A stretch of 64,000 nucleotides of DNA. It comes from Luteococcus sp052116585 (GTDB lineage: Bacteria > Actinomycetota > Actinomycetes > Propionibacteriales > Propionibacteriaceae). The DNA lies in the NCBI RefSeq assembly GCF_052116585.1, contig NZ_JBQKKT010000011.1, positions 38,989 through 102,988 of the forward strand, written 5' to 3'. The position numbers and the translations under genes are program-made. This document shows positions 48,601 to 57,546 of this stretch, piece after piece. The notes below the pieces were generated by a model, which ran no database searches, had not been told where the DNA came from, and saw only the letters and a list, made by a program, of their open reading frames with translations. The first letter of the stretch is position 1, and each line of letters opens with the position of its first letter.

Positions 48601-49845
48601 TCAGGCGAGTTGGCTGATGGCATGGATGACCAGACCAGCCAGACAGCCCACGATCGTGCCATTGATGCGGATGAACTGCAGATCGCGCCCGACGAACAGC
48701 TCGATCCTGCTGGCGGCCTCGTCCGCGTCCCACCGGTCCACGGTTGTGGAGATGACGGTGGCGAGCTCCTGGCCGTAGGTGTCCACGACGAATGCCACGA
48801 TGTCCAGGACCCGGTCATCCAGCCGTTGCCTCATCGAGGCATCGGTGGCCAGTTGCTCCGCAAATTCCGCCAGCCATTGATCGGTGCGCTCCCAGACCGG
48901 CGAGGTTTCATCATCGAGGGCGGTGGTGATCGAGTCTCTGACGCTCTGCCAGACGGCGACGACGGCCGGACCAATCGACGGATTGTCCAGCAGACGTTCC
49001 TTGACGGCCTCGGCCTTGGCCATGATCGATGGGTCGTGTCCCAGATCGTGTGCCAGCTTCGCCAGATAGGTGTCAACCGCCTTGCGGAAGGGGTGGTGGG
49101 GCTGGACGCGCACGGCCATCGTCCACTCCAGTGCTTGCGAGTACCCGAAGCCAGCCACTTGCTTGTCCACCCAACGGGGACTCCAGCTGGGCGCACGCTC
49201 ACCGATGACGTGTCGCGCCGCATCCGGGTTTCGTTGCAGCCATTCGTGGAGCTCGCGGACCAGCACATCCACCATCTGTTGATGGGCACCGTCGCGCACC
49301 ACGTCGTCGAGCAGGCCGCCGGCGATCGGGCTCATCTGCGTGGCCTTCAGGCGGGGGAGGACGGTGTCGGTGACCACGGCGCTCACGTCGTCGTCCTTGA
49401 CCCGGTCCAGCAGCAGCCGGGCTCCGCGCACCAATTGGGCCATCAGACGATGTCGATTGGCCGGGATGGCGAGCCACTCGGAGATGCGGGCGGACACCTC
49501 GGCCTCGCGCACCCGTTCCTGGAGGATGTCCACCGTCAGGAAGTTGTTGGTGACGAATTCCTGCAGGCTTCGCCCGAGTTCGTTCTTGCGGCGCTTGACC
49601 AGGGCCGTGTGCGGAATGGGAATCCCCATCGGGTGGCGGAAGATGGCGGTCACGGCGAACCAGTCCGCCAGCGCACCCACCATGGCGGCCTCACTGCCCG
49701 CATTGACCCATCCGATCCAACCTGCGCGCTGCTCACGCAGGGTCAGGGCGTAGAGAATCGCCGCCAAGACCAACAGCCCGGTGGCCAGCGTGCGCATCTT
49801 GCGCAGCTCCACCCGTCGCTCTGCGTCTCCCGGGGCATCCATCAT
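48601..49845 (-). CDS. DUF445 family membrane protein
   Basis: A 414-residue protein with a membrane helix near the N-terminus (ATGLLVLAAILYAL), the family signature GSEAAMVGALADWFAVTAIFRHPMGIPIPHTALV near residue 50, a long helical middle and a C-terminal helix (INGTIVGCLAGLVIHAI). DUF445/YheB proteins have no firm function. The ATG at 49845 has ggagggg eight bases upstream. Convergent with hmp. Confidence 0.92.
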   Translation of the reverse strand: MMDAPGDAERRVELRKMRTLATGLLVLAAILYALTLREQRAGWIGWVNAGSEAAMVGALADWFAVTAIFRHPMGIPIPHTALVKRRKNELGRSLQEFVTNNFLTVDILQERVREAEVSARISEWLAIPANRHRLMAQLVRGARLLLDRVKDDDVSAVVTDTVLPRLKATQMSPIAGGLLDDVVRDGAHQQMVDVLVRELHEWLQRNPDAARHVIGERAPSWSPRWVDKQVAGFGYSQALEWTMAVRVQPHHPFRKAVDTYLAKLAHDLGHDPSIMAKAEAVKERLLDNPSIGPAVVAVWQSVRDSITTALDDETSPVWERTDQWLAEFAEQLATDASMRQRLDDRVLDIVAFVVDTYGQELATVISTTVDRWDADEAASRIELFVGRDLQFIRINGTIVGCLAGLVIHAISQLA

Positions 49846-49949
49846 CAGGCTCACCCCTCCAGTCTGTCGCACACCGCAAGTTCCGGCTTCCACCGCGGGC
49901 CCACAGCGGCACGGAGGCGGCGGCGGTGAATCCGGATATCCTTGGCCCC

Positions 49950-50531
49950 ATGAGCCGCCCATTTGACCGACAGTGGCTCGACTCGGACCAACAGCGGGCC
50001 TGGCGGCTGCTGATCGCGCTCATGTCCGCGCTGCCGCAGCGTCTCAGTCGCGAGCTCGTGGCCGACAGCGAACTGACCTTCCACGAGTTCGACGTGATCG
50101 TCCGACTCAAGGAGGCACCGGAGGGGCAGCTGCGAGTGTCCGCGCTGGCCTCGACCCTGGGGTGGGAGCGCAGCCGCACGTCGCACCAGCTGGCTCGCAT
50201 GGAGTCGCGCGATCTGGTCATTCGGCAACGAGTGCCCCACGACGGCAGGGGTGCGGTGGTGCGCCCGACTCAACGGGGACTCGATCTCATCGAGCACGCG
50301 GCGCCGGCTCACCTCGACTTCGTCCAGCGGACGCTGTTCGATCCACTCACGCCCGAGGAAACGCTCATCCTGGGCAAAGCCCTGTTGGCGATGGCCCGAG
50401 AACTCGAGGTCGACCTCTCGAGCGTCGAGGCCTCAGCGACCCTGCCCAGCGGTCCCCGAAGTGCCAGCGCGACCACCGTCGGGCAACAGCATCTGAACCA
50501 GTACCCTGCAAGCGACGAGGACGAGTTATGA
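49950..50531 (+). CDS. MarR-family transcriptional regulator
   Basis: A 193-residue winged-helix regulator: LTFHEFDVIVRLKEAPEGQLRVSALASTLGWERSRTSHQLARMESRDLV forms the HTH and wing, then VRPTQRGLDLIEHA. TATCCT at 49937-49942 lies seven bases before the ATG, so it is probably leaderless. Its stop overlaps the start of a small membrane protein by four bases, so the two form an operon, a common arrangement for MarR regulators and their targets. Confidence 0.92.
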   Translation: MSRPFDRQWLDSDQQRAWRLLIALMSALPQRLSRELVADSELTFHEFDVIVRLKEAPEGQLRVSALASTLGWERSRTSHQLARMESRDLVIRQRVPHDGRGAVVRPTQRGLDLIEHAAPAHLDFVQRTLFDPLTPEETLILGKALLAMARELEVDLSSVEASATLPSGPRSASATTVGQQHLNQYPASDEDEL

Positions 50532-50896
50532 ACCAGACGGACAAGCAGACCGCAGGCACCTGGGCCGTGGTCGTGGGTGCACTGGCGGTGCTCGTCACGA
50601 CGATCGCCTCGGGCGTCCTGTTCAAGGGCTATCTGGTGCTGGCGCGGATGCCCGGCCCCATGCCATCGCTGGACGCACTGCCAGACAACCCCGAGGCACG
50701 GGCTGGCAGTCTGTGGATGATGGTCGGCGCCGGCTGCTTCGCGGTCGCCGCGATCCTGGCTCTGGTGGCCATTGGGGCCGGCTTCCACTTCTCACGCCGC
50801 CCAGACGGATACTCCCGCGGGGTCTGGGCGCTCGCCCTCGGCGCCTGCACGCCTGTGCTGGCCATCATGCTGCTCTCCGGGATGGGAGCCACCTGA
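50528..50896 (+). CDS. Small membrane protein coupled to marR
   Basis: A 122-residue protein with three hydrophobic segments (TWAVVVGALAVLVTTIASGVLF; MMVGAGCFAVAAILALVAIGAG; VWALALGACTPVLAIMLLSG). The start overlaps marR (ATGA). It is not a recognisable pump. Its stop codon lies in a 22-bp direct repeat. Confidence 0.8.
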   Translation: MNQTDKQTAGTWAVVVGALAVLVTTIASGVLFKGYLVLARMPGPMPSLDALPDNPEARAGSLWMMVGAGCFAVAAILALVAIGAGFHFSRRPDGYSRGVWALALGACTPVLAIMLLSGMGAT

Positions 50897-50934
50897 TCGC
50901 GTCAGAGACGACTTCTGATCGCGTCAGAGACGAC
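50893..50934. repeat. 22-bp direct repeat across a stop codon
   Basis: ctgatcgcgtcagagacgac with two further bases at 50893-50914 repeats over 20 bases at 50915-50934. The first copy contains the stop TGA (50894-50896) of the small membrane protein. Confidence 0.88.
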
Positions 50935-50971
50935 GAAGCGCCTGCCCCCGGGATGGGGGACAGGCGCTTCG
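50934..50971. terminator. Bidirectional terminator before the GH13 gene
   Basis: CGAAGCGCCTG (50934-50944) pairs with CAGGCGCTTCG (50961-50971) around a C- and G-rich centre. It lies between convergent genes. Confidence 0.8.
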
Positions 50972-50985
50972 CTGCTCTCATCAGG

Positions 50986-53247
50986 TCAGTCGCGCACGAT
51001 CATCGCGAGGCCGCCGAAGGCCGGCAGATTGACGGTGAAACCGCCCAGGGCGTCGACATTGTCCACCTTGCGGCGCGTGGACAGGTCGAAGACCCGACCC
51101 TGGGGGATGTGCTCGGACTGCACGCGGGCGCTCAGCCGTTCCGACCCGAAGTTCAGGGCGGTGATCTGCACCGCACCGATCTCCAGGCGGTTCACCATCA
51201 CCAGCAGCGACTTGTGCGGTACATCAGGAGTGTCGAGCAGCTCGCCCGAAGCGATCCCATTGCGCTTGCGGACCTTCAGGATCTGGGCCAGCCGGGAGGC
51301 AAAGGAGTGGGAATTCTGCAGCTGCTCCGGCAGGGGACCGTAGAGTGACGTGGCCCGGGCCATTCCGGACTGCGACACGGTCGCGTCGGGGCTGGTTCCC
51401 AGCAGGTCATAGGCTCCCCGTTCGATCCACCGGGTGTCGCCCGACTCGATCAAGGCAGAAACCTGACTGCGGTCAAGGGGGAGCGCCCCCACCAGATCCC
51501 ATCCCGAGAGTGCGAAGACGCCTGGCTGCCAGGCGTTGTACATGCACAGCAGGAGATGGGCACTGGTGATGCGCTTCACGTCGGACTCGGTGATGTCCGC
51601 CAGATCAGTGATACCGAGCGAGGCACTGATGATGGACGCCGTGGTGCACGCGATGCCGTTCTGGGTGAAGACAGCATTGTAGGGACCCGCCTGCGCGGTG
51701 AGCGTCTGGCGCATGGTCTCGCGGATGTGTTCCGCCATCTCGGCGCCCGTCCAGTCGCGACCGTCCAAGTGGTAGACGTCGTCCTTGTGGTTGTTGGCAA
51801 AGTGGACCAGTTCATAGGTGAGCTCGTCATGGTTCTGCAGGGCGTGCACCAGCGAAGCCTGGTCGATTCCCACCTTCGCGGCCTCGCGCAGGGTCATCCT
51901 CAGGAATTCGGTGTCACCCGTGGCCATGGCGTACTGATAGGCGGGGCGCGTCACGAAGTCATAGCTGAGGTCGGGACCCACCGCCGAGGTGCTCTTGATG
52001 TCCTCCATGCCCAGGTTCATCTCCTGGAAGGTGAAGCCACCCACCTTGCGCACCATGGAACCAATCAGCTGGTTGGCCGCCTGGGAGAGCGGATGCCCCT
52101 CAGACCACGCGGCATCCCGGTCCACGGACTTCTCCACGCCCAGGAAGCCATTGGCGTCCAGACGTAGACCGCCCGAGCCGAGATCCAACTGGGAGTGCAG
52201 CGCATCGCCCATCACCAGGCGCATCCCGGCGAAGGTCGGGTCCAGCCAGTTGATGGAGGGCTGCCCATCCTTGAAGTAGTGCAGGTAGACCCAGCGGCGC
52301 TTGACGCCCTTGTAGTCATAGATTTCGGGAGTGGCAGACCAGTTGGTCTCCTTCACCCCCGGCTCGTAGAAGATGACCCGCTGCATCTCGCCGATGATGT
52401 AGCCAGCGTCGGACAGTGCTCGCTCCGCTGCCGCATCCAGATTGACCGCGTCCTTGCCCGGGGGGACCTCCGGCAGGAGGTGCCAGGCCTCCTCGGGAAT
52501 GTCGATCATGTGGTAGATGCCGGGATAGTCGTGGTAATTGAGCTCAGCCAGCCGGAAATCGGCCCCCTTGCCGGTGTGGGCAGGGATGATGTCGTCGATG
52601 ATCGTTCCCTGGTGGCGCGCTGCGTTCTCACACATGGTGCGGAACTCCGCCTCCGTCCCGAAGACAGGGTCGATGGCCATGCTGATCCGGTCGAAGTGCC
52701 CGTCGACGCTCGGGGTCGGCTTCCATCCGTTCAAACCGCCCGCAAGCTTCACCGGCCCGGTGTGGATGGCATCGATGCCGATCTGTTCGAAGACCTCCCA
52801 CAGTTCCTCGGATCCCAGGGCGCCCAAGAAGGACTGCCCGTCCTCGGTGATCATGCTGAGCGGATAGGCGGTGAACCAGGCGGAGGCCGTGGAGACAGCG
52901 GCACGCGGGTCCGGAGCCGAGAAGGGGTTCACCCACATCTGGTGGCTTCCGGCCAGCTGACGAGCCACCGTGGTGGCATCGTGCAGCATCGACTGGCTCT
53001 CCAGCCAGTCCACATAGGCCCGGTTGCGGCCGTCGGCCTCGAAGGGAGGGGTCAGAGGGCTCGCGCCCTTGCCCTGGCGATGGCGGGTTGCCTTGGGACG
53101 GACGATGGCGGGCCGAGCCGCATAGCGCTGTTGCTCGAAACTCACCTCGGGAAGGATGTCCTCCAGCGGGATGCCGTCGGGAGTCACTTGATCGGTCTGA
53201 CTTGCCTCGGCAGCGGTCACGGGCGCCTTGTGGTCGGGATTGCTCAC
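50986..53247 (-). CDS. GH13 alpha-glucan enzyme, trehalose synthase (maltose alpha-glucosyltransferase)-like
   Basis: A 753-residue protein with a GH13 TIM barrel: TIIDDIIPAHTGKG near residue 240, the nucleophile Asp in GGLRLDANGFLG near 365, the acid/base Glu in FTFQEMNLGMED near 405, and QNHDELTYELV near 465. The first 70 residues are a hydrophilic extension and the C-terminus is a beta domain. The combination resembles the trehalose-synthase branch that isomerises maltose to trehalose; another alpha-glucosyltransferase is possible. No signal peptide. TAGATT at 53259-53254 is six bases before the GTG, a leaderless-type start. Confidence 0.72.
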   Translation of the reverse strand: MSNPDHKAPVTAAEASQTDQVTPDGIPLEDILPEVSFEQQRYAARPAIVRPKATRHRQGKGASPLTPPFEADGRNRAYVDWLESQSMLHDATTVARQLAGSHQMWVNPFSAPDPRAAVSTASAWFTAYPLSMITEDGQSFLGALGSEELWEVFEQIGIDAIHTGPVKLAGGLNGWKPTPSVDGHFDRISMAIDPVFGTEAEFRTMCENAARHQGTIIDDIIPAHTGKGADFRLAELNYHDYPGIYHMIDIPEEAWHLLPEVPPGKDAVNLDAAAERALSDAGYIIGEMQRVIFYEPGVKETNWSATPEIYDYKGVKRRWVYLHYFKDGQPSINWLDPTFAGMRLVMGDALHSQLDLGSGGLRLDANGFLGVEKSVDRDAAWSEGHPLSQAANQLIGSMVRKVGGFTFQEMNLGMEDIKSTSAVGPDLSYDFVTRPAYQYAMATGDTEFLRMTLREAAKVGIDQASLVHALQNHDELTYELVHFANNHKDDVYHLDGRDWTGAEMAEHIRETMRQTLTAQAGPYNAVFTQNGIACTTASIISASLGITDLADITESDVKRITSAHLLLCMYNAWQPGVFALSGWDLVGALPLDRSQVSALIESGDTRWIERGAYDLLGTSPDATVSQSGMARATSLYGPLPEQLQNSHSFASRLAQILKVRKRNGIASGELLDTPDVPHKSLLVMVNRLEIGAVQITALNFGSERLSARVQSEHIPQGRVFDLSTRRKVDNVDALGGFTVNLPAFGGLAMIVRD

Positions 53248-53334
53248 CCTGCCAATCTAGCGATCCGCGACGACCTCTGTCTGCCCCCGGACGCTTCGCC
53301 GGCAGCCGAACTCGTCAGCACGCTGGGAGCAGCC

Positions 53335-54147
53335 TCAGCGACGATTGCGCAGGCGCATCAACTCACGTCGCTGTGCGGGGGTCAGGGAGTCCATGCCCTT
53401 CTCACTGATCTGGTCCAACAGGGCATCCAGGCGCGCTCCGTCGTCGGCCTTGCGCTGCTGCTCCTTCGCATGGGCCTTCTGCGCACGGGTGGGGCGGCTG
53501 GGCCGGGCGGAAGGCGCTCCCGGGATCCACTTCAGGTCACGCAAGAGCCCCAGACCACGCGCCAGCACCGCCACCAGGGCCGTGGAGGAGAGCAGGGTCA
53601 GCAGCCCGGCGAGATCTCGCACACCGATCATCCCGAGGATCTGGATTCCCACCAGGACGGCGCCGATCACCCAGGCAGGGATGTTGAAGAAGAAAGGGCG
53701 ATGCGGATTGTCGGCGATCCAGATCAACAGGACGACGAACTGGACGAGCCAGATTCCTGCCACCGCATTCGACGAGCCGAGCAGCAGGCCGAAGATGACG
53801 GTGGTGATGCTCAGCGCGGCCCAGATTCCCGCCAGCAGTTGGGCCATCCGAACCTTGCCCATCGAGGCCTCCAGCTCGGAGCCGAAGACCCAGAAGAAGA
53901 AGAGGTTCAGGACCGGCCACAGGCCGATCGCATTGGCCAGCGGCCAGGTCACGAGCCGCCAGACCTCTCCCCGCAGAAGTGCCTCGGGGGTGAGCATCGA
54001 CAGCGCGGGCAGTGCCGGCGCCCCGGCAGCGACCAGCCAGGAGATCACGACGAGCCCCACCACGGCGAGCGTCGTGCCCACCTCGGTGCGGCCGATCTTG
54101 AACCAGTGGTCGCGCAGGTTGTTGCCCATCGGGAAGTATCCACTCAC
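53335..54147 (-). CDS. Rhomboid-like membrane protein with an altered active site
   Basis: A 270-residue protein with about six membrane helices and a basic C-terminal tail (RAQKAHAKEQQRK...PAQRRELMRLRNRR). Features fit rhomboids: GEVWRLVTWPLAN, NLFFFWVFGSELEASMGK and GLLLGSSNAVAG (where the catalytic Ser of GxSx would be). The sixth-helix motif that should be H-x-x-G reads DLAG, so the catalytic His is missing. It may be an inactive rhomboid-like protein. The GTG at 54147 is preceded by TACGGT at 54160-54155 with seven bases between. Confidence 0.75.
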   Translation of the reverse strand: MSGYFPMGNNLRDHWFKIGRTEVGTTLAVVGLVVISWLVAAGAPALPALSMLTPEALLRGEVWRLVTWPLANAIGLWPVLNLFFFWVFGSELEASMGKVRMAQLLAGIWAALSITTVIFGLLLGSSNAVAGIWLVQFVVLLIWIADNPHRPFFFNIPAWVIGAVLVGIQILGMIGVRDLAGLLTLLSSTALVAVLARGLGLLRDLKWIPGAPSARPSRPTRAQKAHAKEQQRKADDGARLDALLDQISEKGMDSLTPAQRRELMRLRNRR

Positions 54148-54208
54148 GGCCACCACCGTACCGGCCGGCGCAATGGACGTGCAGGGGGCGCAAGTGCGCG
54201 AACATGCA

Positions 54209-54244
54209 CGCGGGGTCCGCATCGTCACCGATGCGGACCCCGCG
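54209..54244. terminator. Hairpin between the roadblock-like and rhomboid-like genes
   Basis: A perfect 16-bp stem (54209-54224 with 54229-54244) and a TCAC loop lie just 3' of the roadblock-like gene on the minus strand. Confidence 0.85.
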
Positions 54245-54259
54245 AGACAGTTGGGTGGA

Positions 54260-54628
54260 TCAGACGCTCAGATTGCGCGCGACCATGTTCAGCTTGTGAC
54301 GGGCCAGCGCCAGGTTGGCGTTGTTGCGGTTCAGCACCAGGTACACGAACAGACCCTTGGTGGTGTCCTCATTCATGACATTGATCAGGTGGTACTGCTT
54401 GCCCAGGGTGATGAGGATGTCCTCGACCTCGTCAGACAGGTTCAGGTCGGCCATGGTGCGCAGCTTGGCCTGGATGACATTGGCATTGCCGGCCGCGGCC
54501 ACGTCGAGGTTGAAGCCGGGATTGCCACCGGTGGCCAGGGCCATGCCCGAGCCGAGGTCGACGACAGCGGCGCCGGTGGCGCCATCGATGTTGAGGAGGT
54601 CCTGGACGGACTGCTGCAGAGAGCTCAT
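54260..54628 (-). CDS. Roadblock/LC7-like small protein
   Basis: A 122-residue cytoplasmic protein whose pattern (SVQDLLNIDGATGAAVVDLGSGMALATGG, then helices and VLNRNNANLALARHKL) fits the Roadblock/LC7 fold, found in regulators of small GTPases and in actinobacterial conservon systems. No GTPase or histidine kinase lies next to it, so its partner is unknown. The ATG has aaaggaa seven bases upstream. The leader contains a 9-bp repeat. Confidence 0.75.
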   Translation of the reverse strand: MSSLQQSVQDLLNIDGATGAAVVDLGSGMALATGGNPGFNLDVAAAGNANVIQAKLRTMADLNLSDEVEDILITLGKQYHLINVMNEDTTKGLFVYLVLNRNNANLALARHKLNMVARNLSV

Positions 54629-54686
54629 GGAGAGTTCCTTTCCGATGCAAGGGCAGCTGGAGTGCTGCTGGAAGTGCTTTCGAACC

Positions 54687-54713
54687 GTGTGGCTCGTGTG
54701 GCTTGTGTGGCTT
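54687..54713. repeat. 9-bp tandem repeat in the roadblock-like gene leader
   Basis: Three copies of gtgtggct(c/t), starting near 54687, lie about 60-85 bases upstream of the start codon. They may affect promoter spacing. Confidence 0.6.
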
Positions 54714-54942
54714 GTGCCTGCGCATCGGCGGGAGTACTGAGTGTTCGTGGCTGATCGTGGCCGACGCTTGCGATGGACCTGACATCCATCCAGCGGTGTG
54801 CCTCGCTGGAACCTGACAGCGTGATCAACCCTTGTCACCGACGGCAGCCGAGGCTGCCGGTCGTCCCCCGACGACGCTTGGAACACTAGGGTTCCCGTGG
54901 TGTGGAGTCGAGCCGAACCGGCTGACTCCGGTCATACTTCAG

Positions 54943-56472
54943 TCAGCCCACAAGAAAGCGGCTGGCCCGGAAGCCCTCGAAACCATCCGCGGGCTCGTCA
55001 TCAATGTCGTCATCCACCTCCAGCGCTCGTGCTGGGGGAGCGACCATGGCGTCGTCCAGCTCGTCGTCGGTGATCTGGTCCGGCCGCACGATCGAGGTCA
55101 CGCGACCATTGCGCATGATCGCAATCCGGTCGCACCAACCGCGCAACTCCGCGGGATCCGACGAGATGAGAATGGCGGCTCCACCGGTCTCGGTGTGTTC
55201 GAAGATCATCTGGTAGAGGTCCTGACGCGAGCGCACGTCCAGCCCCAGGGTGGGGTGGTTCAGGATCAGGACCGCCGGCGCGGAGTCAATCCAGCGTCGC
55301 AGCGCCACCTTCTGCTGGTCACCGCCGGACAGATTGCGCACCTCGCTCTGGGCACTGGTGGCCTTGATGTTCATGGTCTGGATCACGTCGATGATCTGAC
55401 GCAGCGCGGCCATCTCCGTGGCATCCGAGTTGCCCGCGGTCAGCGAGCGCGCGATCGTGGCGGAGTCCTCGAAGGCGAGACGCTCCTCAGTGGAGAAGTA
55501 GGCAATGGGCGCCTTGCCACCTGCCAGGTTCTGCAGTTCCTCAGCCACGTCGACCTCACCTTCGACGTCATGGTCGCAGCGACCGCTGAGCGCCTCGGCC
55601 AGCTCATCCATCCCGCCACGACGCGCCGGCCCGGTCAGCCCCAGCACCTCGCCTCGGCGCAGGTCCAGATCCACCTCCTGGATGGTGTCACCGGAAAGGC
55701 CGCGCACGCTGAGAGCCAGTTCATCCCGGGGGTGGTCGGAGCGATCACTGAGAGCGATCTGTTCACGGGTCAACAGCAGCTGTGCCATCTCGTCCACGCT
55801 GACGTCGTCGCTGTTGACCACCCGGAAGACGTGCCCCTCCTTGAGCACGGCGACGCGATCGGCGACGCGCTTCATCTCGGAGAGCCGATGGGTGATGTAG
55901 ATCGCGCTGGTGCCACGCTCGTTGAGCTCCTGCAGCTGGTCGTGCAGGTCGTCGATCTCGCGCCGGTTGAACAGCGCGCCAACCTCGTCCATCAGGATGA
56001 CCTTGGCGCCCTCGACGGACATCCGGGCCATCTCCAGCATCACGAGCTCCAGGCCCGACAGACTGCCCAACCGGGCGTCGACGCTCAGGCCGTAGCCGTG
56101 TTCGGCCAGGCCGCGGGCCGCCTGCTCACGAATCTCGTCGTGTGGGAGTCCGCTCAGTCGGCCGGTACGGAACAGTCCCTGGGCCACCGTGAGGCGAGGA
56201 TTGACCTTCAGGTCCTGGCGAATGACGCCGATGCCGAGACTCATCGCCTCTCGTTGGCTGCGCGGGTTGATGCGCTCACCATTGAGGTAGATCTCGCCAT
56301 CGTCCGGGGCGTAGGTACCAGACAACAGGCTCATCAAGGTGGTCTTGCCAACGCCGTTCTCACCGATCAGCCCCATGACCTCGCCCGGCGCCACGTCGAG
56401 ATCGATGCCCCGCAGGACCGGTCGCCCACCGTGGCGCTTCTTCACGCCCACCAGACGCAGCAATGGTTCCAT
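54943..56472 (-). CDS. Double ABC ATPase, RbsA/MglA-like, second half degenerate
   Basis: A 509-residue sugar-type ATPase with two nucleotide-binding halves. NBD1 has an intact Walker A, GENGVGKTT, a weak signature LSGLELVM and Walker B ILMDEV. NBD2 has a poor Walker A (TGPARRGGM), an intact signature LSGGDQQKV, but Walker B reads LILNHPT instead of L(L/D)DEPT, so both the Mg-binding Asp and the catalytic Glu are replaced. One ATP site (NBD1 Walker A with NBD2 LSGGDQ) could bind ATP normally. The C-terminal tail is acidic. No permease or binding-protein gene is adjacent. Confidence 0.85.
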   Translation of the reverse strand: MEPLLRLVGVKKRHGGRPVLRGIDLDVAPGEVMGLIGENGVGKTTLMSLLSGTYAPDDGEIYLNGERINPRSQREAMSLGIGVIRQDLKVNPRLTVAQGLFRTGRLSGLPHDEIREQAARGLAEHGYGLSVDARLGSLSGLELVMLEMARMSVEGAKVILMDEVGALFNRREIDDLHDQLQELNERGTSAIYITHRLSEMKRVADRVAVLKEGHVFRVVNSDDVSVDEMAQLLLTREQIALSDRSDHPRDELALSVRGLSGDTIQEVDLDLRRGEVLGLTGPARRGGMDELAEALSGRCDHDVEGEVDVAEELQNLAGGKAPIAYFSTEERLAFEDSATIARSLTAGNSDATEMAALRQIIDVIQTMNIKATSAQSEVRNLSGGDQQKVALRRWIDSAPAVLILNHPTLGLDVRSRQDLYQMIFEHTETGGAAILISSDPAELRGWCDRIAIMRNGRVTSIVRPDQITDDELDDAMVAPPARALEVDDDIDDEPADGFEGFRASRFLVG

Positions 56473-56661
56473 CAGTTTCTACGCTTCCCCTCGAGCAAAA
56501 TCAGGCGTCCACAACGCCCCAACTGTCCGATCAGAAAGCGTATCCGCACCGCCCGGGGGCGTCGGTCACCCGAAGCGTCTGCGGGAGGCAGCCTCAGCAG
56601 CCGGACAGGTTTGGGAAGCGATTCCGACGCGCTCAGGGGCGGATCCAGTTAGCGTGTAGCC

Positions 56662-57069
56662 ATGGATGCCACGCCAGACCGACAGTTGGCCGATGCAAGT
56701 GTCAGCGACCTCGTGCAACAAGCCTGGCAGCAGGCCGGCGATGCGGTCATCATCATCGACAGCGACGGCAAGATCCGCGGTTGGAATGCCCACAGCGAGC
56801 AGTTGTTCGGACATCGGGCAGCGGACGTGCTGGGGGAGGACGTCGCCGTCATGATTCCGGAGCGCCTGCGCGCCGCGCATGACGCTGGTTTTGCGAAAGC
56901 TATGACACAAGGGCATTTGTCCTCAGAAGGGCGGGCACGTCGGACGAAGGCAGTACGAGCCGACGGCAGCACCGTGTACGTGGAGATGACCTTTGCCGTG
57001 GTTGTCGATGCCAACGCAGAAGCCATTGGCTCGGTGGCCGTGGCTCGCGAGTGGGTCAAGCCTGCCTGA
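56662..57069 (+). CDS. Single PAS-domain protein
   Basis: A 135-residue protein that is essentially one PAS domain: AGDAVIIIDSDGKIRGWNAHSEQLFGHRAADVLGEDVAVMIPERLR, then VRADGSTVYVEMTFAVV. There is no kinase, cyclase or output domain, so it should act by binding a partner or a ligand. TAGCGT at 56650-56655 is six bases before the ATG, a leaderless-type promoter. It is divergent from the orphan ABC ATPase. The ligand is unknown. Confidence 0.88.
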   Translation: MDATPDRQLADASVSDLVQQAWQQAGDAVIIIDSDGKIRGWNAHSEQLFGHRAADVLGEDVAVMIPERLRAAHDAGFAKAMTQGHLSSEGRARRTKAVRADGSTVYVEMTFAVVVDANAEAIGSVAVAREWVKPA

Positions 57070-57546
57070 CCTGACCCACCTTCCGTCCACGGTTCACCGA
57101 CGGGCCACGCGTTGCGGAGCTGACGGCGTGGCCATGGAAGAGCCGAGAGAAGTGCACGGCGTGGCTACGGATTGTCATAATGTACGTTATCGGTCACTTG
57201 TGGTGTGGTTCACGGGAGCCTGGAGCGGCCCCAGCGGCACCTGCACGAACCCCTCGCTGCCAGATCCACCGCACCGCGCCAAGTCACGGATATTGAGGAC
57301 GCTGTACGTGCCGCCATGTGAACAACTCTCGTGAGCGAAATCCGCACGAAACGTCCGCCGACGGATGGCCGTGGCACGCCATCCAGGTCAGCACCATCCG
57401 GGCAAACCCGATCTGAGCCCGCGCGACCCGCCGTCTCGAACATGGAACTCAACCATGCGTATAAAATCGAACACATTCGCACAGAATCGAACGCGGGATC
57501 CCCCTGCGCATCCGCGACCATCGTGCCCATCAGCGCATCCCGGCGC
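57070..57546. other. Intergenic region of about 480 bp without a clear gene
   Basis: No frame has convincing protein-like composition. It is more AT-rich than its surroundings in two places: around 57172-57196, with ATAATGTACGTTAT (near-palindromic), and around 57450-57490. It lies between the PAS gene and the 3' end of glgX, so it is not obviously a promoter region for any annotated gene. Confidence 0.5.
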
